Below, one piece after another: positions 1-9,729 of a DNA stretch of 64,000 bases. Under the pieces are notes generated by a model, which ran no database searches, was not told where the DNA came from, and saw only the letters and a program-made list of their open reading frames with translations. Origin of the DNA: DAHUYF01 sp963838385 (lineage in GTDB: Bacteria > Pseudomonadota > Alphaproteobacteria > ATCC43930 > CGMCC-115725). Positions within the stretch are counted from its first letter, which is position 1, and every line of letters starts with the position of its first letter. The stretch covers positions 372,001-436,000 of the forward strand of contig CAWIRE010000006.1 of assembly GCA_963838385.1 (NCBI GenBank), read 5' to 3'. A program made the position numbers and the translations under genes.

Positions 1-1749
1 CGCGTCCTTGGCGGGATCGGCCGGCATCACCTCAGTCACCTGCGCCACGTCGTAGCCGTCGCCGGCGGGGGCGAAGACGGCGGCGCCGGGCTTGGCGCCG
101 AAGATGTTGGCCACCAGATTGGCCGGCACCTGGTCATCGCCGCCGGCGCGGGTGAGCGGCTTGCTGGCGAAGACCGGGAGCTTGCGCTCGGCGGCGATGT
201 CGGCGAGCTTCTTGCCGGCCTTCACCTGGTCGGCGATCTCCTTGGCGAGCTGGGCGAGCGCGGCGTTGCGCTTCTCCTGCTGCCAGAGCGTCACCACCTC
301 GGGCTTGACCTCGGCGAGCGGCTTCACCGTGGCCGGCGTCACCTTATCGACCTGCAGCAGGTAATAGCCGTTCTCGCCGAGATCGTTGAGCTGGCTCATC
401 TGGCCCGGCGCGGTGTCGAAGGCGGTCTTGAGGATGTCGGTGCCCGTGGCCGGCAGCTCGACCGGCTTGCCGTCGGCGCCGCGGCCATTGGCGTCGACAT
501 CGGCGATCTTGCTCGCCTTGAGCCCGAAGCGCTGCGTCACCTCGGCGAAGCTGGCGCCGCCGGCCATCGCATCCTCGACCTTGTCGCGGATCTTCTCGAT
601 CTGGTCGCCGGCCATGTCGCGGGCGACCTCCTTGGCGAGCCTGTCCTTGACCGCCTCGAAGGGTTGCGTCTCTTCCGGCTTCACCTCGACCAGCTTCAGG
701 ATGTGCCAGCCGAGCGCGTCCTGGACCGGCGGGGTGACCTCGCCCTGCTTCAGCGCGAAGGCCGGGCCGGCGAGCGGCGCCGGCAGATCGTCCTTCTTGA
801 AGAAGCCGATATCGAGCGTGTCCGGCGTCGCGCCGGCGACGTCCTTGGCCACGGTGGCGAAATCCTTGCCCTGGGCGAGCTCCGCGGCGGCGGCCTTGGC
901 CTTGGCCTCGTCGGGCAGCAGGATCTGCTCGAAATGGCGCTGCTCGGGAGTGTGGAACTCGGCGGCGCGGTTCTGATACTCGTCGTGCAGCTTCTCGTCC
1001 GGCACCTTGATGTCGGCCGCGACCGCGTCGACCGAGAGCGTGGCGAGGCTGAAGCTGCGCCGCTCGGGCACGCGGAACTCTTCCTTGTGCTTGTCGTAGA
1101 CCGATTGCATCTCGGTATCGCTCGGCGTGCCGGGATCGGGGACGGCGCTCGCCGGCAGCGTCATCACCTCGGCGGTGCGCTTCTCGGCGCGGCTGCGGTA
1201 GATGGTGTCGAGCAGCTCGGCCGGCGGCGCCACGCCGGCGACCAGCGCCTCGTCGAGCTGTTGGCGGACGATGTCGCCGCGGATCGCCGCCTTGAACTGC
1301 TGCGAGCTCATATGCTGCGCGGCCACGAACTGCTCGTAGATCTGCGGGTCGAACACGCCCTGGTCGTTCTGGAAGGCGCGGTTGGAGCGGATGAGATCGT
1401 CGAGCGCATCCTGGCTGACGGAGAGGTGGAGGCGGTCGATCTCGAGATCGACGAGATTGCGGTCGATGAGCCGCTGCAGCGCGCTGTCGACGATGCCGAG
1501 CTGCTTCAGCTGCTCGTTGTCGAGATTGGCGCCGCGCAGCGCCTGGCGCCAGCGCTCGGCATCCTGGCGCACCGCCTGGTTCAGCTCCTGGATGTCGATC
1601 TTGCGGTCGCCGACGGTGGCGACGACGGTGTCGCTGCCGCGGTTGCGGAAGATGTCGCCGATGCCCCAGACCCCGAAGGTGAGGATGAGCACGCCGAACA
1701 GGATCTTGACGACCAGGGACGAAGCTTTGGAGCGGATCGCTTGCAGCAT
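1..1749 (-). CDS. PpiD/SurA-like peptidyl-prolyl isomerase (3' end beyond window)
   Basis: A minus-strand frame stays open from an ATG at 1749 to the left edge (583 codons), so the C-terminus is missing. Residues 10-32 form one hydrophobic membrane anchor. A SurA_N-type chaperone region follows, and residues about 265-360 resemble a parvulin rotamase (GFFKKDDLP, GWHILKLVEVKPEE). This is the PpiD layout: an inner-membrane-anchored periplasmic foldase that helps newly secreted proteins fold. It is divergent from tpiA, and the 135-bp gap should hold both promoters. Dense open frames on the other strand here are shadows. The family call is firm; PpiD versus another SurA-domain protein is less so. 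Confidence 0.88.
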   Translation of the reverse strand, partial: MLQAIRSKASSLVVKILFGVLILTFGVWGIGDIFRNRGSDTVVATVGDRKIDIQELNQAVRQDAERWRQALRGANLDNEQLKQLGIVDSALQRLIDRNLVDLEIDRLHLSVSQDALDDLIRSNRAFQNDQGVFDPQIYEQFVAAQHMSSQQFKAAIRGDIVRQQLDEALVAGVAPPAELLDTIYRSRAEKRTAEVMTLPASAVPDPGTPSDTEMQSVYDKHKEEFRVPERRSFSLATLSVDAVAADIKVPDEKLHDEYQNRAAEFHTPEQRHFEQILLPDEAKAKAAAAELAQGKDFATVAKDVAGATPDTLDIGFFKKDDLPAPLAGPAFALKQGEVTPPVQDALGWHILKLVEVKPEETQPFEAVKDRLAKEVARDMAGDQIEKIRDKVEDAMAGGASFAEVTQRFGLKASKIADVDANGRGADGKPVELPATGTDILKTAFDTAPGQMSQLNDLGENGYYLLQVDKVTPATVKPLAEVKPEVVTLWQQEKRNAALAQLAKEIADQVKAGKKLADIAAERKLPVFASKPLTRAGGDDQVPANLVANIFGAKPGAAVFAPAGDGYDVAQVTEVMPADPAKDA

Positions 1750-1884
1750 GGCTTACGGGGACTGTGAGGCGGCGCCGGACGATGAAGGGCGCGGCAATGC
1801 GACGGATGATAGAGGTCCCGCCATCCGCCTCGCAAGGGTGCGCGGCTTATGCTAGGAGGGCAGGGCGATGGGGCAGGGCAGGCG

Positions 1885-2625
1885 ATGCGCAAGCTGATCG
1901 CGGGCAACTGGAAGATGAATGGGCTCAAGGCGGACGGGCTGGCGCTGGCGCGCGCCCTGGTCGACCGCGCCCGGTCGCGGCCGCTCGCCTGCGACCTCCT
2001 GATCTGCCCGCCGGCGACGCTGCTGATGGCGGTGGCCGAGACGCTGGCCGGCAGCGTCATCGGCCTCGGCGGCCAGGACTGCCACACCCGCCCGATGGGC
2101 GCCCATACCGGCGATATCAGCGCGGCGATGCTGCGCGATGCCGGCTGCAGCCATGTCATCCTCGGCCATTCCGAGCGGCGCGGCGACCATCACGAGAGCG
2201 ACGCGCTGATCCGCGCCAAGGTCGAGGCGGCGCGCGAGGCCGGGCTCGTCGCCATTCTCTGTGTCGGCGAGACGGCGCAGGAGCGCGATGGCGGCCACGC
2301 GCTCGAGGTGGTCTCGCGCCAGCTCGCGGGCTCGCTGCCGGATGGCATGAGCGCGGCGCAGCTGGTGATCGCCTACGAGCCGGTCTGGGCGATCGGCACC
2401 GGGCGCACGCCCACGCCCACCGACGTTGCGCTCGTCCACGCGCAGCTGCGCGCCGGGCTCAAGGGCAGGGTGGCGGCGCCATCGGAGGTGCGGCTGCTCT
2501 ATGGCGGCTCGGTCAAGCCCGGCAATGCGCGGGACCTGCTGCATGTTCCCGAGGTCGATGGCGCGCTGGTCGGCGGCGCCAGCCTCGATGCCGCGGATTT
2601 CTGGGCGATCGCGCAGGCGTGCTGA
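1885..2625 (+). CDS. tpiA: triosephosphate isomerase
   Basis: This enzyme interconverts dihydroxyacetone phosphate and glyceraldehyde 3-phosphate in cytoplasmic glycolysis and gluconeogenesis. The 246-residue protein has the catalytic set of the family: Lys10 in GNWKMN, His95 in ILGHSERR and Glu165 in AYEPVWAIGTG. The flexible loop 6 and the phosphate-binding GGSV motif (LLYGGSVKP) are present. An in-frame ATG at 1849 would add 12 residues. The start at 1885 is preferred because MRKLIAGNWK is the usual family N-terminus, although the ribosome site upstream is only a diffuse GGGCAGGGCAGG. It is followed by secG, as in many alphaproteobacteria. Confidence 0.96.
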   Translation: MRKLIAGNWKMNGLKADGLALARALVDRARSRPLACDLLICPPATLLMAVAETLAGSVIGLGGQDCHTRPMGAHTGDISAAMLRDAGCSHVILGHSERRGDHHESDALIRAKVEAAREAGLVAILCVGETAQERDGGHALEVVSRQLAGSLPDGMSAAQLVIAYEPVWAIGTGRTPTPTDVALVHAQLRAGLKGRVAAPSEVRLLYGGSVKPGNARDLLHVPEVDGALVGGASLDAADFWAIAQAC

Positions 2626-2685
2626 GTGCGGGAAGCGGCGGAATGAGGATGCGGCCCGGGCATGACGCCGAAAAAATCAAGTGCG

Positions 2686-2697
2686 GGAACCGGTTCC
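2686..2697. promoter_or_regulatory. perfect 12-bp palindrome between tpiA and secG (possible operator)
   Basis: GGAACCGGTTCC is a perfect dyad with a central CG, preceded by an A-rich stretch at 2671-2676. The form resembles LacI-family operators, but no such regulator is encoded here. It could equally be a chance or structural palindrome. It lies 61 bp after the tpiA stop and about 70 bp before secG. Confidence 0.25.
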
Positions 2698-2765
2698 GTC
2701 GAACACTGGCGCTCTGCCTGCCGACGCGCTAGAAAGCGCCGTCCCAGCCCACCGCCAGAAGCGCC

Positions 2766-3125
2766 ATGACCACCGTCGTCCTCGTCGTTCACCTCATGCT
2801 CGCCGTCGCCTTGATCGGCGTCATCCTGCTGCAGAAGAGCGAGGGCGGCGGTCTCGGCATCGGCGGCGGCGGCATGTCGGGTTTCATGAGCGGGCGCTCG
2901 ACCGCCAATCTGCTGACGCGGACGACGGCGATCCTGGCGGGAGCCTTCTTCCTCACCAGCCTGGCCTTGGCCTATCTCGCGGGCAACCGCCAGCCGGCGA
3001 CGGATACGCTGCTGATGCGGCCGCCGCCGAGCCAGAGCGAGCCGGCCCCGGCTCCGGCCCCTGCGGCGCCGGGCAAGCCGGCTCCGGCCGAGCCCGCAGC
3101 ACCCAGCGCGCCGCTGGCGAAATAG
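2766..3125 (+). CDS. secG: preprotein translocase subunit SecG
   Basis: SecG is the small membrane subunit of the SecYEG channel and assists SecA-driven export. The 119-residue protein has two membrane segments (about 1-21 and 56-76) joined by a glycine-rich loop (KSEGGGLGIGGGG) typical of SecG. The tail from about residue 85 is Pro/Ala-rich and low in complexity, as in many alphaproteobacterial SecG proteins. It lies between tpiA and pyrG, a common arrangement. There is no strong ribosome-binding site before the ATG. Confidence 0.93.
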   Translation: MTTVVLVVHLMLAVALIGVILLQKSEGGGLGIGGGGMSGFMSGRSTANLLTRTTAILAGAFFLTSLALAYLAGNRQPATDTLLMRPPPSQSEPAPAPAPAAPGKPAPAEPAAPSAPLAK

Positions 3126-3320
3126 CCGCAGCGGCGGCGGCGACTCGCCGCGACTCGCCGGCAATCGCGCGTTTCTCGCGCGGCAATCGCGCCCGCCGCC
3201 GCCGCTCGATCGCCGCGCGTTCCCGAGGCGGCAAAAGAAACGCCAGCAATTCCGCCAGTTCCGCTAAAGCCCGACGCTTTCAGTTGTGCCGCACCGCCCT
3301 GTCGCTTAGATTGAAGGTCC

Positions 3321-4949
<1,629 letters not shown>

Positions 4950-4965
4950 GCACTCATTTTCTGCC

Positions 4966-5035
4966 TTCCCCGCGCAAGCGGGGAACCAGAGCAACCGACC
5001 TGCGCTCGTTCCTGGGCCCCCGCTTTCGCGGGGGC
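4966..5035. repeat. paired tetraloop hairpins after pyrG
   Basis: Two perfect 8-bp GC-rich stems follow the pyrG stop. TTCCCCGC pairs with GCGGGGAA around a GCAA tetraloop (4966-4985), and GCCCCCGC pairs with GCGGGGGC around TTTC (5016-5035). Neither is followed by a T tract, so they are not classical intrinsic terminators. They look like a short intergenic palindromic repeat that could act as an mRNA 3' barrier between pyrG and kdsA. Confidence 0.5.
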
Positions 5036-5085
5036 GGCGGTGATGGTTTCATTTCAAGAGAGCAGCGGGTAATAAAGCAGCCATC

Positions 5086-5925
5086 ATGACCGCACGTCAC
5101 GTTCCCATCGGCAATTTCATGGTCGGCAATGACCGGCCGCTGGCGCTCATCGCCGGGCCTTGCGCGCTGGAGAGCCGTGCCCATGCGCTGGAGATGAGCC
5201 ATGCGCTGGTCGAGCTGACCGGCAGGCTCGGCATCTCCCTCGTCTACAAGACCTCCTTCGACAAGGCCAACCGCACCTCGATCGAGGGCGCGCGCGGGCT
5301 GGGGCTCGAGGCGAGCCTGCCCATCCTCGCCGAGGTGCGCGAGACCTATGGCTGCCCGGTGCTGACCGACGTGCATGCGCCCGAGCAATGCGCCGCGGTG
5401 GCCGAAGCCGTCGACGTGCTGCAGATACCGGCCTTCCTCTGCCGCCAGACCGACCTGCTGGTGGCCGCGGCCAAGACCGGCCGGGCGATCAACATCAAGA
5501 AGGGCCAGTTCCTCGCCCCCTGGGACATGAAGAACGTGGCGAAGAAGGTGGCATCGGCCGGCAACGACAAGATCCTGCTGTGCGAGCGCGGCGTCTCCTT
5601 CGGCTACAACACGCTCATCAACGACATGCGGGCGCTGCCGATCCTGGCCGAGACGGGCTATCCCGTGGTGTTCGACGCGACGCACTCGGTGCAGCAGCCC
5701 GGCGGCAAGGGCGATGCCACCGGCGGCGAGCGCCGCTTCGTGCCGGCGCTGGCGCGCGCCGCGGTCGCGGTCGGCGTCGCCGCGGTCTTCATGGAGACGC
5801 ATCAGGACCCCGACAAGGCGCCGTCGGACGGTCCCAACATGGTGCGGCTCGCCGACATGCCGGCGCTGCTCGAGACGCTGCTCGCGTTCGACCGCCTGGC
5901 GAAGGCCGCGCCGCTCGCCTCCTGA
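5086..5925 (+). CDS. kdsA: 3-deoxy-8-phosphooctulonate synthase (KDO-8-P synthase)
   Basis: KdsA condenses phosphoenolpyruvate with arabinose 5-phosphate to give KDO-8-phosphate for lipid A-core assembly, so the organism should make LPS. The 279-residue sequence has the family signatures IAGPCALES, SFDKANRTS, NIKKGQF and DATHS. Residue Cys26 in AGPCALES sits where metal-dependent (class II) KDO-8-P synthases carry Cys and E. coli-type enzymes carry Asn, so this is predicted to be the metal-dependent class. It lies between pyrG and eno, an arrangement shared with many alphaproteobacteria. Confidence 0.97.
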   Translation: MTARHVPIGNFMVGNDRPLALIAGPCALESRAHALEMSHALVELTGRLGISLVYKTSFDKANRTSIEGARGLGLEASLPILAEVRETYGCPVLTDVHAPEQCAAVAEAVDVLQIPAFLCRQTDLLVAAAKTGRAINIKKGQFLAPWDMKNVAKKVASAGNDKILLCERGVSFGYNTLINDMRALPILAETGYPVVFDATHSVQQPGGKGDATGGERRFVPALARAAVAVGVAAVFMETHQDPDKAPSDGPNMVRLADMPALLETLLAFDRLAKAAPLAS

Positions 5926-5984
5926 GCGGCTTGCCTCCCGGGGGGCTGCGGGCTATCTCGCGCCGATCAGATCGGGAGCAAGCC

Positions 5985-7271
<1,287 letters not shown>

Positions 7272-7288
7272 GGGTATCGCAATCCCTT

Positions 7289-7396
7289 GGTCGTCATGCC
7301 CGGGCCGGCCGAAGGCCGAGTCCCGGGCATCCACGTCTTGCAGCGAGCGCGCCCGAAGACGTGGATGACCGGGACAAGCCCGGTCATGACGATGAC
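7289..7396. repeat. family A palindromic repeat, copy 1
   Basis: This is an imperfect palindrome of about 105 bp. The outer arms begin GTCGTCATG and end CATGACGATGAC, and inner arms carry CATCCACGTCTT and AAGACGTGGATG. Each arm also contains a smaller GC-rich hairpin. Related copies lie at 16994-17107 and 29898-30000, all intergenic. It has no coding capacity and sits between eno and a DUF2784 gene. Confidence 0.75.
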
Positions 7397-7407
7397 AGAG
7401 ATCGTGC

Positions 7408-7854
7408 GTGAGCACCGCGATGACCGCCGACCAGTACACGCGCCTCGCCGACGCCGTCCTCGCCGTCCATGTCGGCGTCATCCTGTTCAATGTCTTCGGC
7501 CTCGTCGTCATCCCGCTGGGCGGCTGGCTCGGCTGGCGCTTCGTGCGGATCCTGTGGTGGCGGGCGCTGCATGTCGCGGTGCTGGCGCTGGTGGCGCTGC
7601 AGGCGGTGCTGGCGCAGGCCTGCTTCCTCACCAACTGGCAGGCGGAGCTCATGCGCGCCGCCGGCCGATCCTTCTCCGCGGCGCCGCTCATCGCCCGGGT
7701 GGTGAACCGGCTGATCTACTGGCCGTTGCCGCTCTGGGCGTTTGCCGTGCTCTATGTCGCGGTCTGCGGCTATGTGCTGCTGCTGTGGTGGTGGGTCCCG
7801 CCGCGGCTGCGACAAAGTGACTCGGGGCGAGGGCACGCGACTCGGGGCGATTGA
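7408..7854 (+). CDS. DUF2784-family membrane protein
   Basis: A 148-residue protein with about four membrane segments (roughly 17-40, 45-70, 85-100 and 105-130) and the polar motif QACFLTNWQ between helices 2 and 3, which fits the DUF2784 family. The function of that family is unknown. The GTG at 7408 is used; an in-frame ATG at 7420 is possible. The last 15 codons run through a cluster of GANTC sites just before ftsB, so the 3' end of this gene doubles as upstream DNA for ftsB. The C-terminal SDSGRGHATRGD is low in complexity and may be a recent extension. Confidence 0.72.
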   Translation: MSTAMTADQYTRLADAVLAVHVGVILFNVFGLVVIPLGGWLGWRFVRILWWRALHVAVLALVALQAVLAQACFLTNWQAELMRAAGRSFSAAPLIARVVNRLIYWPLPLWAFAVLYVAVCGYVLLLWWWVPPRLRQSDSGRGHATRGD

Positions 7855-7876
7855 CGGCGCGACTCGGGCGTGATTC
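7819..7876. promoter_or_regulatory. cluster of four GANTC (CcrM-type) methylation sites before ftsB
   Basis: GACTC occurs at 7819, 7839 and 7861, and GATTC at 7872. Three of the sites lie in near-identical CGACTCGGG or TGACTCGGG contexts, so they form a degenerate direct repeat. GANTC is the target of the alphaproteobacterial cell-cycle methylase CcrM, whose sites with GcrA control several division promoters. Regulation of ftsB here is an inference from position; no methylase or GcrA gene is in the window. Confidence 0.45.
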
Positions 7877-7886
7877 CCTGCTCCCC

Positions 7887-8210
7887 GTGTCGATCGTCCT
7901 CGAGATACGCCGGCGTGCGCGGCTGGTCATCGGTCCCATCCTGGGGATCAGCCTCGTCGCCTATTTCGCGTATCACCTGGTGCAGGGCGACCGCGGGCTG
8001 CTGGCCTATGTGCGCCTCAACCAGCAGGTCCACGAGGCCGAGACGACCCTTGCCGCTGTGGAGGCCGAGCGATCAACGCTCGAGCGGCGGGTCGATCTCC
8101 TGCGCGCCGACCATCTCGACCGCGACATGCTCGACGAGCGCGCCCGCAGCCAGCTCAACCTGGTCGGGCCGCACGAGATCGTCATCTTCAACACCCCGGC
8201 CGGGCGTTAA
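7887..8210 (+). CDS. ftsB: septum formation initiator FtsB/DivIC family
   Basis: A 107-residue bitopic protein: basic N-terminus (EIRRRAR), one membrane helix (about 12-31), then a periplasmic coiled coil (about 38-75) and the conserved tail ending LVGPHEIVIF. FtsB bridges FtsL and FtsQ in the divisome. The frame is open from a TTG at 7851, but the GTG at 7887 gives the usual short cytoplasmic N-terminus and is preferred. Neither start has a clear ribosome site. Its position between eno and pdhA is the standard alphaproteobacterial one. Confidence 0.88.
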   Translation: MSIVLEIRRRARLVIGPILGISLVAYFAYHLVQGDRGLLAYVRLNQQVHEAETTLAAVEAERSTLERRVDLLRADHLDRDMLDERARSQLNLVGPHEIVIFNTPAGR

Positions 8211-8284
8211 TCGACCCGCCGCTGTCGCGCCCGTCAGCCCGGCGAGTCTTCGCCGGGACTGCCTTGCCGCGCCTTTTCAACTCG

Positions 8285-8305
8285 CTTAACTGATATTCAG
8301 TTAAG
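8285..8305. promoter_or_regulatory. perfect AT-rich dyad upstream of pdhA (operator candidate)
   Basis: CTTAACTGA and TCAGTTAAG form perfect 9-bp arms around TAT, in an AT-rich island (8284-8340) of otherwise GC-rich DNA, 136 bp before the pdhA start. Symmetry, size and position suggest a dimeric repressor or activator site controlling the PDH operon. A weak terminator for ftsB is the alternative, because the dyad is followed by TTTCATTTT. No regulator gene adjoins it. Confidence 0.45.
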
Positions 8306-8440
8306 TTTCATTTTGCGTTGCAAAACAATAATTTACCGGCGATCGGCTTGCATTCGCGCGGGACCGGGGGCATGTTACCCGCGCTGCCCTGTCGCGGTCG
8401 CCCGGGCGGGGCTCCTGCCAATCAGCATAGGGATGGCGCC

Positions 8441-9454
8441 ATGGCCATGGCGAAGCGCAAGCCGAGAACGGCGAAGCTCGAGGAGCCGGAGGTATCGGCG
8501 GCCGAGCTGCTGCAGCTCTATCGCGACATGCTGCTGATCCGCCGCTTCGAGGAGAAGGCGGGCCAGATGTACGGCATGGGCCTCGTCGGCGGCTTCTGCC
8601 ATCTCTACATCGGCGAGGAAGCGGTGGTGGTGGGGGTGCTCGCCGCCGCCGAGGAGGGCGACAGCATCGTCACCTCCTATCGCGACCACGGCCACATGCT
8701 CGCCACCGGCATGGATCCCAAGGGGGTCATGGCCGAGCTCACCGGCCGCCGCGGCGGCTATTCCAAGGGCAAGGGCGGCTCGATGCACATGTTCTCCCGC
8801 GAGAAGAACTTCTTCGGCGGGCACGGCATCGTCGGCGCCCAGGTGCCGATCGGCACCGGGCTGGGCTTCGCCCACAAATACCGCAGCAACGGCAAGGTCA
8901 GCATCACCTTCCTGGGCGACGGCGCGATGAACCAGGGCCAGGTCTACGAGAGCTTCAACATGGCGGCGCTGTGGAAGCTGCCGGTGGTCTACATCATCGA
9001 GAACAACAAATACGGCATGGGGACCTCGATCACCCGCAGCTCGGCCTCGCACGATCTCGTCAGCCGCGGCGCGCCCTTCGAGATCCCCGGCCATCAGGTC
9101 GACGGCATGAACGTCGTCGCCGTGCGCGAGGCGGCGGCCGAGGCGCTGGAGCACGCGCGCTCGGGCAAGGGCCCCTACATCCTGGAGATGCAGACCTATC
9201 GCTATCGCGGCCATTCCATGTCCGATCCGGCCAAGTACCGCAGCAAGGACGAGGTCAGCCGCATGCGCCAGGAGCACGACCCGATCGACCAGGTGAAGAA
9301 GCGGCTCATCGACGGCGGCATGGCGGACGAGGCGCGGCTCAAGGAGATCGACAAGGAGATCAAGGACATCATCACCGCCGCTGCGGACTTCGCGCAGCAG
9401 AGCCCGGAACCCGATCCGCAGGAGCTGTGGACCGACGTCTACGGCGAGGCTTAA
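8441..9454 (+). CDS. pdhA: pyruvate dehydrogenase E1 component, alpha subunit
   Basis: E1-alpha binds thiamine diphosphate and, with E1-beta, decarboxylates pyruvate to feed acetyl groups to E2. The 337-residue protein shows the TPP motif beginning GDGAMNQGQ and ending ENNKYGMG, plus the conserved YRGHSMSDP phosphorylation-loop region. The ATG at 8441 is chosen because AKRKPR begins the usual alphaproteobacterial N-terminus and AGGGA lies upstream; the frame is open back to 8318. The final A of the stop codon is the first base of the 270-bp palindromic element that separates it from pdhB. Confidence 0.96.
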   Translation: MAMAKRKPRTAKLEEPEVSAAELLQLYRDMLLIRRFEEKAGQMYGMGLVGGFCHLYIGEEAVVVGVLAAAEEGDSIVTSYRDHGHMLATGMDPKGVMAELTGRRGGYSKGKGGSMHMFSREKNFFGGHGIVGAQVPIGTGLGFAHKYRSNGKVSITFLGDGAMNQGQVYESFNMAALWKLPVVYIIENNKYGMGTSITRSSASHDLVSRGAPFEIPGHQVDGMNVVAVREAAAEALEHARSGKGPYILEMQTYRYRGHSMSDPAKYRSKDEVSRMRQEHDPIDQVKKRLIDGGMADEARLKEIDKEIKDIITAAADFAQQSPEPDPQELWTDVYGEA

Positions 9455-9723
9455 GGAGCCTGTCTGGGACATGGGATGGGTCTGCGACATCGTCATTTCG
9501 CGTCTGGCTAGGAGCGAGGAGCGAAGCGATGCCCATGCGCATCGTGAGCGACGAGGGACGACGACAGGCGCGAAATGCCGATGTCCCGGAGGGTTGCACG
9601 AGGATGGGGCGCTGCCGCGTCGCACGGCCTTGACGATGCTTCCAGCATCGCCTGCGGCCGCGCTCCTAACATCGCCCCATCCTCGTGCAACGCAGACCCA
9701 TCCCATGTCCCAGACAGGCTCCT
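9454..9723. mobile_element. 270-bp nested palindromic element, copy 1 (between pdhA and pdhB)
   Basis: The ends are perfect 33-bp inverted repeats (9454-9486 and 9691-9723, beginning AGGAGCCTGTCTGGG). Inside lie two more hairpins. One (about 9487-9590) has arms GACATCG..CATTTCGCG and its complement, 21 nt with two mismatches. The other (about 9593-9691) has perfect 19-nt arms starting GTTGCACGAGG and an inner CGATGCT/AGCATCG stem. A second copy of identical length lies at 42809-43078 with the internal hairpins in reverse order. It has no transposase and no clear target duplication. It resembles a non-autonomous MITE-like or composite REP element. Confidence 0.8.
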
Positions 9724-9729
9724 AATCCG

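Noticed and set aside
8285..8305. CtrA binding site
   Set aside because: Two TTAA boxes are present, but their spacing is 11 bp, not the 7 bp of the CtrA consensus.
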